From Apostichopus japonicus (taxonomy: Eukaryota; Echinodermata; Holothuroidea; Aspidochirotida; Stichopodidae): DNA of 64,000 nucleotides. This document shows positions 11,662 through 23,290 of the stretch, piece by piece. The notes under the pieces are model-generated. The model was not told where the DNA came from. It made no database searches and worked only from the letters and a program-made list of their open reading frames with translations. The position numbers were made by a program, and so were the translations under genes. The DNA lies in contig NC_092571.1 in NCBI RefSeq assembly GCF_037975245.1, forward strand, positions 12,279,917-12,343,916, given 5' to 3'. Each line of letters starts with the position of its first letter. The stretch's first letter is position 1.

Positions 11662-13698
11662 TATCCTCTCATCTTGATGTCCGCTATTTAAGGTCCGTAC
11701 GAGAGTCAATATCATCCTCTCATGTAGCACCCGTTGTCTCTCCAAAATCAATGTTTTTTTTGTACTGTGTTCTTCCATCTTACCTTCCTCCTATTTCTCC
11801 CTCCACCCCACCCCACCCCACCCCACCCCCCACTCCCACGAACCCACCCACCCACCTATTTTCCGCACTCAAGCTCTTCCGCCTGTAGTCATTCCGATTA
11901 ATCTCTATTTTGTTTCATCCTTATATCTTTCTAATTCGCATCTTGTTTTTCTCTCTTCTCATAATGGGTCTCTTCAAAAATGTGTTAATGTTCTTTCTCT
12001 AGATGGCTATGTTGCTATAATCATCTTCATACGTTCTTGATACACTTTTTTTCTTCTTCCGACATTGTATACAAACATAATGGTTAATAAATACGAATGG
12101 GTCATTGAATATATCACATTATCGCTGAGATGTTCAGCTTAGACAAGATAACTAAGAATTAATTGTGTTTACATTGTCATTAAAAATGCAAGAATATTTT
12201 TTTTTACCGACAAGTATAGTTCGGACAATTGTAGGCCACTTTTTCAAGAAATATATAACATTCTCTCTTCTCACATTGTAAAATCTGTTTTGTACTTAGT
12301 TTAAATTCCAAATTGAAGCAAAAAGACTTGTCACATTATTTATTTATGCCCACAGTAAATTATTCATTCGTGATAACTTATGCGAGACGTAGCTAAAACC
12401 AAAATCAGATTTGCTTTTTCACACAATCAACTTCTTTGTGTTTTTTGAAATATTTTTTTATATAACATCCAAATAATTTCAAAGACAGCTGATAAATAAG
12501 AAAACTCTATCCCCGTTTCTACTTTACTTACTTAATATAGAAACCAAATCACGTTTTCTCGAGGGAGATGAACTTGTCCGCTCTCTCTCTCTCTATCTCT
12601 TGAGTATTAGAAAAATACTAATAACAAAATAAAGAAACAGTAAAATCTCTAACGTAACATTTATGACATTAGCAGCAAAATATCTTTCAAATGTGTTATG
12701 AAGCGGTATACAAGTTAATGCTTCATTACGGACGCCATTACAAATCAAGACATGTCGACGGTTATTTTTTTTCTTCTTCTTCTTCTTCTTCTTTTTATAA
12801 TTATTTTGGTTCTTATCAACTTTTCGCCATTTTTGTTGTTGTTATTGCTGCAACACTACAACATCATCAAGGTGACATTACTTTCGACCCAAGAGACAAC
12901 AAGACACGGATGATCTGTCAAAGCTTCCATCACTCACCCCAAAGGCAGTTTGGACGAGGTGACATCTATCCCGGCTATTAACCTTCGATATCGTCAACAA
13001 ACAGCAACAAAAAAGAGAACACAAAATTTGCATTTTTTTTTGGTCCTCCACAAAATAATCAAAAAATGAACCAAAGTGGCTGGCAACTATCAACTAATTT
13101 TCTTTGGTGTAAAAGGTATACAGTGACAAATGACACATTTTCTTTTTGTGTTCACACATGACTGAGTTTTTGTAGCAAAGTGGTCAAGACAATTATTCCT
13201 ATACTCTTTTGTGTGAACACTTGAATGTTATTTAGAAAGAGATTGTTATTTCCTCCATTTTCATTCTTGACATAAAAAACAAAGGTTTTTAAGTAAAACT
13301 TTCATCCCAATGTTTATAACAATTTAAAAGAACATACTTTCAGTTTGGAGTTATTAAAATTGATACTATAATGGATTAACTTTAACGTCAAGGCCTACAC
13401 CGAGGAACTGACTTCATCGTAAATTAAGCCTTAATGGAGAATTCCAGAGCTTAAATGTGTATTAAAGATAAATATAAACGTTAAAGAGGCACTGATTTTG
13501 TTTTCATGTTTTCTTTTGTTAGGATTATTAAGACCATACATTTACTTAAAGTCACCGTTTAAAAAGATAAATTTGAGCAGAATGTTGAAGTCATGATATC
13601 TCATCGTTCAAAAATAACTTAGTTAATTAAGTTACAGAGACCAGTAATGTTTCGATATATACTAGTTAGATTTTCAAAATATTCCACTTTAAAGTATG
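11662..13698. other. Intergenic
   Basis: A (CCCCA)n run lies at 11803-11832 and (TTC)n at 12771-12793. The 96-codon frame at 12691-12981 begins in unique sequence and runs through the TTC array; no family is recognised. Confidence 0.5.
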
Positions 13699-14310
13699 CT
13701 TAATCCCTGGATTACTCCCTTTAACAGGATAAAATTGATGATTCTGTTATGAAGGGGGGGGGGGGTCTTCATAGAAGGTATTCTAAATCAATGGAATACT
13801 CCCTTTAACAGGATAAACTTGATGATGCTGTTATCGGGAGGGGGGAGGGGGTCTTCCTTGAAGGTATTCTAAATCTCTGGAATACTCCCTTTAACAGGAT
13901 AACATTGATGATGCTGTTATGGGGGGGGGGGTCTTCATTGAATATGAATGTTAATGTCCATTCCTTTTTTCTTAAATAAATTGATAATAACTCCACCAAA
14001 ACATGTTATATTTAATTTCATAAAAACAACCGAGCACCTTTGGATGACATTTCAACAGCATTTGACTTTGACAAATTCATGGTCATACAATTATTGTAAA
14101 CATGTCAATTTAAAGGGCTGTACTAAATCGCTACGTTTTCCAATTGAATTATTTGTTGCATCTGAATCTGAACAGCTGAAGAACTGACCTAATGACCAAT
14201 GCGTTAAACTAAAAGTACTTTATACGTCCAAACACTTTAATTAATTAACTTGAGATGCTTAGAGGGTTGTTTCTCAAAAATTAGTAGTAGAATATAAAAA
14301 TACACTTTTG
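13699..14310. repeat. Dispersed repeat family B, copy 1, with an internal triplication
   Basis: Three tandem units of about 84-91 bp (13699-13940) share GGA(T/A)TACTCCCTTTAACAGG, TTGATGAT, CTGTTAT, a G-run and GTCTTCAT. They are followed by ATAACTCCACCAAAACATGTT, TTTGGATGACAT and GTTTCTCAAAAATT. The single-unit version lies at 60100-60500 in the same orientation. Confidence 0.7.
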
Positions 14311-14579
14311 ACTGATAGAATGTGAGGTATTTTTCTTTGGTAGGTCTACAGTGTATCGAATTATAATTTTATGTCTATAATGTTCATCTTTCAAACAGCA
14401 GAAAAAAAGTTTTAAGTTACGAATAAATATTTTTGATGTTTCTTATTCATTGCACTCATTTATGAATATGGTTTATATTTATTCTGGAACAAATAAATGA
14501 AATAATACTGCCATCAGGAGGCACAGAGATATGCACTCAACATACTCACAAATAGATAAATTACATACAAACACCAAAA

Positions 14580-14789
14580 TACCGTACAGCATATTACATA
14601 AATATATATAGGCTTTATATATAGCCTATACATATATAATGCCTATATATATAGTCTCTATATATAGTCTGCATATAGCCTATGTATAGTTTCTATACTA
14701 GCGTATATATATAGCCCATATATATAGTCTATATTTAGCCTGTGTATATAGCCTATATCTAGGATATATCTATCCATAGCCTATACATA
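14580..14789. repeat. Palindrome-rich TATAGCC/TATAGAC low-complexity block
   Basis: Short AGCCTATATATAG and AGTCTATATATAG words in both orientations fold back many times. No gene. Confidence 0.85.
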
Positions 14790-15613
14790 GCCTATATATA
14801 GTCTATATATAGACAATATATAGTCTATATATAAAGCCTATATATGTATATTATGCTGTACGGTATAGTTTGATGTTTGTATGTAATGTATCTATGTGTG
14901 AGTATAGACCCATACACTATATGTTTTACATATGTACCATGCTGTACGGTATTTTGATAATATTATAGTGTATGCCTCTGCAAGTCCCTCTTTCTAGAGA
15001 ACAAAACTTCAAAGGCGAGTGATCTTGATAAGAATATAAGTAAGTAGGTTGTCATATAGACACACATACAAGAAAAAAGACACACACACACACTATATAA
15101 AGCCTTTGTATATAGCCTATATATAGGCAATATATATTTATCCTACATATATATAGCCTACATATAGCATATATATAGTATATAAATAAAGCCTATATAT
15201 AGTCTATATATAGACAATATATAGTCTATATATAAAGCCTATATATGTATATTATGCTGTACGGTATAGTTTGATGTTTGTATGTAATGTATCTATGTGT
15301 GAGTATAGACCCATACACTATATGTTTTACATATGTACCATGCTGTACGGTATTTTGATAATATTATAGTGTATGCCTCTGCAAGTCCCTCTTTCTAGAG
15401 AACAAAACTTCAAAGGCGAGTGATCTTGATAAGAATATAAGTAAGTAGGTTGTCATATAGACACACATACAAGAAAAAAGACACACACACACACTATATA
15501 AAGCCTTTGTATATAGCCTATATATAGGCAATATATATTTATCCTACATATATATAGCCTACATATAGCATATATATAGTATATAAATAAAGCCTATATA
15601 TAGTCTATATATA
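14790..15613. repeat. Near-identical 401-bp tandem duplication
   Basis: Unit 1 (14790-15190) and unit 2 (15191-15591) align base for base at an offset of 401, for example TATGCCTCTGCAAGTCCC at 14971 and 15372. Unit 2 runs about 22 bp into a third unit, and a short remnant (AAGTAGGTTGTCATATAGAC) follows at 15640-15690. Units contain GTACGGTAT, TTCTAGAGAACAAAACTTC and a (CA)n run between palindromic TATAGCCTATATA blocks. Such identity implies a very recent duplication or an assembly artefact. Confidence 0.93.
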
Positions 15614-15690
15614 AAGCCTATATATGTTTATTATGCTGTAAGTAGGTTGTCATATAGACACACACATACAAGAAAAGACACACACCCACA

Positions 15691-16331
15691 AAATGTGTAT
15701 TAAAAGAAATATGCCAGATTGTCGGTAAATTAAATATACAATATTGCTAGTCGATAGCTTATTGCATGCATAAATGCATGTAAGTATTAAACATTGTTAC
15801 GTATTTTATGGAAGAAATTTTGACAACCAATCATGTATCAAATGTGTATAATACACGATGTTTTCGTCATCTAACGAAAGATGGAATGTTGAGATGTTTA
15901 AGGCGAAAGTGTAAAAGGGGAGAATCTTTTAGTTCGATTTACATAAAAAAAAAGGTTCAGTAGTTATCATTCTGTGAATCAATCCAATTTAAACAAAATA
16001 TATGTATATATAGTTTAATGTCTCCAAATAGCAGACTGTATAAATATTATTCCAATATGGTATATTACTCGTTATTAATCTGATGTTATTACTTAGATAC
16101 GGCTTTTTGGGGGTTGTAATTTATCTTTGAAACATTATAATGATACTGTCTAATAAAAATTCACTTTCATTGAAGCTGGTGGGTAAATCTAATCAAAGGA
16201 ATAATATTACGACCGTAGATTTATGTTCTACTCTCCTTGGAATGTCAGCAAGAATGTCATATTAAAAATTTACTATATGGAAACTAGATCAATGTCAAAA
16301 ACTTTGTGTAATGAAAGTAGCATTATTGGAC

Positions 16332-16335
<4 letters not shown>
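15691..16335. other. Intergenic, nothing recognised
   Basis: AT-rich unique sequence. Confidence 0.5.

Positions 16336-16391
<56 letters not shown>
16336..16391. repeat. (TA)n microsatellite
   Basis: About 28 TA units. Short frames reading YIYIY across it are artefacts. Confidence 0.97.
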
Positions 16392-16395
<4 letters not shown>

Positions 16396-16459
16396 CAAAT
16401 ATATATAAAGGCATATATGTAAGGCAAATATGTAAATATGTTAAACAAAACATAACTAT

Positions 16460-16658
16460 AGTGTTGTTCGATACAGGTGACAAACGCCTACAGTGGAATT
16501 ACGATATAATAAATAGATCCGGCTTTAGGAATCACAAATGATTTTCGAGTTGGTTAGCATCATGTTTGATCTCTAGAGTAAAGCAAAATATGTCATCAAA
16601 AACAGAACTAGTATTGTTCGATACAGGTGACAAACGCCTACAGTGGAATTACGACCTT
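16460..16658. repeat. Direct duplication of about 43 bp, 150 bp apart
   Basis: TTGTTCGATACAGGTGACAA followed by ACGCCTACAGTGGAATTACGA occurs at 16463-16505 and 16613-16655, each preceded by a related AAACA..ACTA(G/T) context. The second copy leads into the tRNA-like SINE head, so this block is probably part of that repeat. Confidence 0.85.
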
Positions 16659-16697
16659 CCTTACCGGTTTCGAACCTCTGGACATACAATCAGCATA

Positions 16698-16790
16698 CAC
16701 AGCCTAGTGGTTAGGGTGTCCGAATATGCAGGAGGCACGGGTTCGAATCCCGGTGGGCTGTTCTGGATTTTCCAACTCACTGCAGTTCCA
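16698..16790 (+). mobile_element. tRNA-like SINE head
   Basis: A-box TAGTGGTTAGGG and a perfect B-box GGTTCGAATCC lie about 30 bp apart. A 7-bp acceptor-like stem (ACAGCCT with GGGCTGT) closes the segment 16702-16766. The T-stem has only four pairs and there is no convincing anticodon arm, so a tRNA pseudogene or SINE promoter is preferred over a working tRNA. A short body (TTCTGGATTTTCCAACTC) and the long TA array follow as a possible tail. Confidence 0.65.
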
Positions 16791-16793
16791 ATT

Positions 16794-16992
<199 letters not shown>

Positions 16993-17000
<8 letters not shown>

Positions 17001-18354
17001 TCATCACCCATAACGACTTACACAGTATTATCCGTGCATCCACGTTAACCCGCGTATCTACTGTACAAGAATTTCATTTCATTTCATTTGTCGTGTAGTC
17101 AGAAGCCAAGATTCGACAAACTCAACAGATAATAAAAATCATTTCATTACTAACAAGTTTCTCTAATTACTGTCGATCGAAGATGAAAGGAAAGATCGCT
17201 TTAGGATTTGTACCTCCCACTTGAAAGAATCGTCTTACCATATCAGTGTATGACACGTTGTAGACACTTGTGTCCTGTAATTCCTTTAAATTATTTTCCA
17301 TTTTCTTACTAACCCTCGGATTTTTTTGCCTCTAGGTCATCCCTTTCTTTTAACCTTTCGCAAGTAAACAGGGAGTTGAGGTCGAGGCTCTAGAAATATG
17401 GAACTATAATAAAAAATATTGAAAAAAAAACTATCCGCTTGGGGAGTTTATTTTAAATATCAAACTAGAGAATTTTGGTAGTATAAGTTAAAAGCAAGCT
17501 TGCGAGCTATACTTCGGGTTACTTAAGACCAATTATATTGGCTAAAAACAGGGTCAGTTGCGTTCACGCTTTCGTGAGTAATTCCATCTAAAGCAAATGT
17601 GAAAGTCCAGCAGCAGTATTTTTTTCTGATAAACTAGGGGTTTATCTAAATATATTGTATTATTTTGCAATATATTTTGACAAAAAGAAAAGAAATCATT
17701 TTCTTCCAATTTGTACTAATATTAACAAGTTTCGGTGAAAAATGGGAAAAAGAAATGAAAATCAAATTAATCTAAATGAAACCAATTTAATTCCGAATTT
17801 GATGGTCTTATCAACAACACTTTTATATGATTATTATTTTTTATTTATTATAGTTGACAACAGCAATAGGCGATCAGTCGATCATCTATGACGCGTTTAG
17901 CTTGTTTTCTTTTCTCTTTGCCTAATTAGCTTTTTTGTTTTAGTTTCTTTAAGGGGAAGTGTCGTTGATGTGTCGTTCACATTTCTTGTGATGTGTGTAC
18001 TTTTGGAATGAATGTTCGCCAATTAACGAGCATATTCTGAATTCCAAATAGAAGTTGGTTGGGATGATAAACTCTTAGTGAAAACACAAGAGAGAGACAA
18101 CATCGGATTCATTTGCACAGTATAACGATAGCAAATATCGGTAACTTTAAGATGTCGTTTATTTTGCATCTGAAATTAGCTTTATAATTTAAGAAGTTTG
18201 AATAAAAAGGTATCGTTATTTGTCTATCGTATCTGCGTTGTATTTCGAAGAGAAAATTTGTTACGGACCTGCTGGATGTATAGGTATATGTAAAAGCGTA
18301 AAGGTTAGAGGGTATGGTGTTTAAAATAATCTTAATGGTATCGTCTTCAGAAAC
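16993..18354. other. Intergenic, nothing recognised
   Basis: A short (ATTTC)n run lies near 17070-17090. No gene is recognised. Confidence 0.5.
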
Positions 18355-18452
18355 AGACAGAAATACACACACACAAAAAGAGAGAAGACAGACAGACCGA
18401 CAGACAGACAGACAGACAGACCGACAGACAGACAGACAGACAGACAGAGAAC
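18355..18452. repeat. (GACA)n microsatellite
   Basis: CAGA units with GACC interruptions, preceded by a short (CA)n. The cysteine/serine-rich minus-strand frames over it are repeat translation. Confidence 0.95.
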
Positions 18453-19544
18453 ACAAGAAACATAGATGCAGAGAAGTTTCTCAAAGTTGCACAGCATAGC
18501 CAACGAACTTGACAGTGTAGGTTGGAAAGTGGGAGAGAAAATGTTCAGTTGCATTATAATTGCAATATATCATCACTATAGACGATAAAGTAGTATCTTT
18601 TGTCCTTGTGCGCTCTGAGTTCTTCGGAAGATTTTGCTCCTTATAAGTACCAATTATTCTTCTTATTATTATTATTACCTTGATGGGGTTATGGGATGGT
18701 TGAAACATCGTATGGTTGGTTGATATGAAGTTCTTCCAGATAACGCCGATAAACGCCGAAGCATGGAGAATATATCTCGTGAGTAAGATAAACAGATATA
18801 CCGAGATATATAAACAGTGCAGCCAACCATGTCTCTGATACGCTGGTTACGCCGATTATATCTATGAAGTAAAGGGTTTGTGGATCATCCTCTCACCTAC
18901 ATTATATATTTAGTATATAGGCAGATATACGTAAACGAAGTGAGAGGAGCTCGCAGTTGTTACTTAACACACGGTATTCATTCGGGCGAATCTATCGAGG
19001 TGCTTTCATCAGGATTTAGTATTTACCTTGTCATCAAAAGGGAGCAGACCCAGGCGAAAGCGAGTGGACGGGGGGGGGGGGGACGGAGGGATACAGCTTA
19101 GGGAACTTGGGTCAACTATTAGGTGGCCTGGGGAAATATGGCGGGGGAGGAAAATATGAGATAGAATATAATGTATTATCATTTACATGATATACCTCAA
19201 CTTTCGATATAACAACAGGACCAAAAATTAACAATTGGTTAGATACATATAATTAGTAGATATTTTTGCATCTCATATTTGAATTGACGTAACCCTGACC
19301 ACAACTTGTCTCTTCCTTTGTCAGATGAGACCTGGAATACTATGACATATAGTTATTACGATACAATAAAAAAAAACACATGTTCAATATAGATGTATCT
19401 TTCTGACAAAACGCAGAGAAAGAAAGAAAAATGTCGTCAAGAAGTTTCAGAGAAAATGACGACTGCCAAAAGGGAGCATCAGTTTCATTATGATCCCCAG
19501 GGGCCGACCTGGCTTCGTCACCTCTACGAGGAAGCATGACTATA
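18453..19544. other. Intergenic, nothing recognised
   Basis: A G-run lies at 19070-19081. No gene is recognised. Confidence 0.5.
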
Positions 19545-20600
19545 TAAACTTAGCATATGGGTTGCTATTAAACATGTTCAAATCACCCTCATTCCATGTA
19601 TTAGTTAAGGTATATCCTAATATTGTATCCCAACAGTTGTAGCATATTCGTATATATTAATGCATAGTGATACTGAAGTAGAAAATTGGATGTGTAAACC
19701 TATACATATAGCAGCATATGGTTTGTTATTAAACATGTTGAAATCATCCCTATTCCCTGTATTAGCTAACGTATAACATACTATTGTATCCCAACAGTTT
19801 TAGCATATTCGTATATATTAATGCATAGCACTACTGAAGTCGTAAATAGGACGTGTAAACCTAAACATATAGCAGCATATGGGTTGTTATTGAACATATT
19901 CCCTGTATTAGCTAACGTATAACCTTATATTGTATCCCAACAGTTTTAGCATATTAGTATATATTATTACATAGCGATACTGAAGTCGAAAATTGGATGT
20001 TTAAACTTATACATATAGCAGCATATGGGTTGTAATTAAACATCTTCAAATCACCCCCCTCCCCCCATTCCATGTATTAGCTTACGAATAACCTTATATT
20101 GTATCCCAACAATTGTAGTATATTCGTATATATCAATGCATAGTGATACTGAAGTAGAAAATTGGATGTGTAAACTTATACATATTAGCAGCATATGGGT
20201 TGTTTTTAAACATGTTTAAATCACCCCTATTCCCTGTATTAGCTAACGTTGAACCTAATATTGTATCCCAACAGTTGTAGTATATTCGCATATGATAATG
20301 CATAGCACTATACTGAAGTCGAAAATAGGATGTGTAAACCTATACATTTCAATGTAGCAGCTTATGGGTTGCTATTAAACATGTTCAAATCCCCACATTC
20401 CATGTATTAGCTAGCGTATAACCTATAATTGTATCCCAATAATTGTAGCATATTCGTTTATGTTAATGCATAGCACTACTGAAGTCGAACATATGATGTG
20501 TAAACCTATACATAAAGCAGCATATCAGTTGTTATTAAACATGTTTAAATCAACCCTATTCCCTGTATAAGCTAAACGAATAACCTAATATTGTATCCCA
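19545..20600. repeat. Satellite of about 160 bp, six to seven units
   Basis: Units share CATATGGGTTG(T/C)TATTAAACAT, CCCTGTATTAGCTAACG, TATTGTATCCCAACAGTT, GTAGCATATTCGTATAT, TAATGCATAG, TACTGAAGTCGAAAAT and GATGTGTAAACCTATACATA. They start near 19554, 19717, 19877, 20020, 20190, 20360 and 20518. The last unit stops abruptly after TTGTATCCCA at about 20600. Confidence 0.92.
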
Positions 20601-21040
20601 CAAAGCACTGCGTAGATAACAATACGATGGCTGATCAACTCTAACGAAGATTTGGTTCTGAGGTGCCGATAGTTTAACCAAATCTACCAAGTTCGAGAGT
20701 TGTGGCCCTATACGAAAAAAAAACGGGTGAAATAAAAGTGCACCCTACTCTGAGAAAGTTTTATTCGCGACTAATCTAAGTAAATATTCCAAATTCTAAA
20801 CGTGGTGTCGCCCACTGTGCCCACACAGTGTTTTTTCTTCTTCCAGATGGTAGCATACTAATCGCATACAACGGTAGTAGTATATCGTTACTTGAAGAAA
20901 ACAGGTGTGACGTCATATTTGCACAGTGAGGGTAAAATGCTCTGTTTTCCTTATATATATATTTTTTGCCACTTTATTGTTTTGACCTTAAAGTGGACTG
21001 GATTCCAACTTCGCTTTAGGGAATGTGAAATGATCAATAC
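20601..21040. other. Segment of about 440 bp interrupting the satellite, possible insertion
   Basis: Unit sequence stops after TTGTATCCCA and resumes near 21045 with GTAGTATATTCG, the next expected words. The intervening sequence is unrelated to the satellite and carries AGGTGTGACGTCATA at 20904-20918. No clear inverted termini were found, so the insertion type is unknown. Confidence 0.5.
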
Positions 21041-21125
21041 CCTAACGGTAGTATATTCGAATATATGTTAGTAAATGCATAGCTGTACTGAAGTAGAAAA
21101 TTGGATGTGTAGAACCTATACAGCT
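21041..21125. repeat. Detached partial satellite unit
   Basis: GTAGTATATTCGAATATA, AATGCATAG, TACTGAAGTAGAAAATTGG and ATGTGTAGAACCTATACA match the right half of the 160-bp unit. Confidence 0.85.
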
Positions 21126-22719
21126 TAAAGAAAACACAGTGTGTCAGTGTACATCTGTGACGTCACACCTGTTTGCTTCAAGTTCAAGGCTTTTTGGTAG
21201 AAAAATATGTCAAGTTTTAGAATATGTTCTTCCTTCACCAGCTCAAAATAAATGTTTACTTGGGGACTATCCGTATTTTAACTTTATTTCACACGTCTCT
21301 GTATATAAGGGTATATTTTATTACACTGTTTTAATTGCTTATACAATAATAGAAAAAAAGAAAACATTAAAACACTGACAAATAGTATATCATACCACCT
21401 TACACCAAACATAAATAATTGTTTCTTTATACAACCGATGCATGTTAATTAGATTTAACACCTATGTGCAGCGAAATCTAAGATAAGCAAAACCACAAAT
21501 CAGCGGAGAATGATAATTGGTTAGAAGCGAAAGAGTCATTGCAGCGCCCGAGGAGGAATTCAAATCATAGGACCATCTGGAATATGTTTTTCTTTGACCA
21601 AAACGTCATCGCGGAAACGAAATGGCACGATTTGTGCACTCATTTCGACGTTGAACACCTCATGAAATGAAATTTCTCACCAAGTTTATATGTAAAGAGT
21701 CTTAAAACTGCATACATTTGGCGCTGCTTTCGATATATAGATTAATTTTTGCTTGATTGTGACTAAAACTTGCGAGATTTATACACATAATTATTGCTCA
21801 CCCCGTCAAGTTACATAATATGGTGTTTGGCTGCTTCTAGTAAGCGAGTTATTTTACTGTTTAACCCAATTCCTTAAGCTTATTCTGTGTGTGTGTGTAC
21901 TTGTTTTGTATTCTGGCTGAAGACTTGAACAAAAGAATTCCAAGTCCTCGGACGTCATTTCAAAAGAATCACCACGTCCTCAGAAGAATTCTTTTGTTAA
22001 GGAGTATTGTTTAGGTTTGGGTACGTGGACTTGAACAATAGAAAAAAAAACAATGGGTCCTCAGTAGTAATGCAAAAAGGTAAAAAAAAATATGTGTGTG
22101 TGTGATTTGGGAGGAATTAAACTATATTTTTTATGACTCTATAATTTACTAGCCTTACTGGTCGAACTAGTAGCACCAGATTAAAACTTAACACACAGCA
22201 TAATTAAATGCACTACAAAATGGATTAAACTACGTTAACCTAACGTAAATAAGGAGTTATTTAACGATGTTTAAACGGTATCTTTCCCGCACGTTACACT
22301 GTATATGATGCCAGGGGGTTTACTTTTCCCCCTTCAGTCAGCCTTGCAATCAACACAGTGACGGGACACAATCTTCACACGACAGGACACGAGATAGAAC
22401 AAGGGCACACTTTTCTCCTGATACAGCTATATCTACTCAACCAAGAGTCATATTTATAGCTCTGAGCACCCGATACGCACAGAGAACACAATAATTACTG
22501 AATATATGAAGAATTCGTACCATATGCGGTAAAAACTGGATCATGGGGATAAATGGGTCACATGTGCTATCGGGATTACAGTTAGAACGGTGGAAACACT
22601 GTAGTTCCAACAACTGTATCATGCAACGACAGCTAAACTGTAAGTTACGACTGGGCAAAGTAGTCTAAGCCTTTGCATATATACCAAATGCTTGTCGCGC
22701 CTGTTGCTCTGAGCTATAG
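21126..22719. other. Intergenic, nothing recognised
   Basis: Short (GT)n runs lie near 21888 and 22093, and one CRE-like octamer at 21158-21165. No gene is recognised. Confidence 0.5.
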
Positions 22720-22893
22720 CAGGGGCGGTACCAAATTTGAGAGGATGTGATGTCCCATGTAGTCCCCCAGACCCCTCCCCCCATAAAAAATATTTTAGAC
22801 GTGAAAATGGTGCATTCTGAGACATATTAAGGCTAAACGTTATGTCCTTTAATAAGGTGTACACGCAAGGTTGTGTTAATAACTACTTTTTTT
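22720..22893. mobile_element. hAT-type non-autonomous element fragment
   Basis: It begins CAGGGGCGGTACC, a typical hAT-like terminus, then a C-rich stretch, GACGTGAAAATGGTGCATTC, and ends with GTGTACACGCAAGGTTGTG. The last block recurs at 46532-46562 and 56884-56910, and the middle block at 26470-26515 and 56832-56870. No transposase. Confidence 0.55.
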
Positions 22894-23205
22894 CTTTTTT
22901 TTTGGTAAATGGATTTGAAATGGATCCGCAACTAGATATTTTATGACGAGTTCCATTCTTATCAGTGGAGGTCCCAGGATTGTTAAAAGGAGGGTATTTG
23001 GCCACTAAGATCGTTGTAAGCTGACCCCCATGTAGGGATCTAGGGCATACTGATGCCCTCTTCCTTGCAATGAAATATATAATGTAAAACGTACTAAAAC
23101 AGACTAATTTTTAAAAGTATAGGCTATCACATTCTTTAAATATATATTTTATGGAACGCCAAAACGTAAATAGATAAATATATCTATATATAAATAAAAA
23201 TATAA

Positions 23206-23290
<85 letters not shown>

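Noticed and set aside
12691-12981. 96-codon frame with a Ser run
   Set aside because: The Ser run is a (TTC)n microsatellite; the remainder has no family features.
16702-16766. Functional tRNA gene
   Set aside because: The A and B boxes and acceptor stem are good, but the T-stem is short and no anticodon arm can be drawn; it is better explained as a SINE head.
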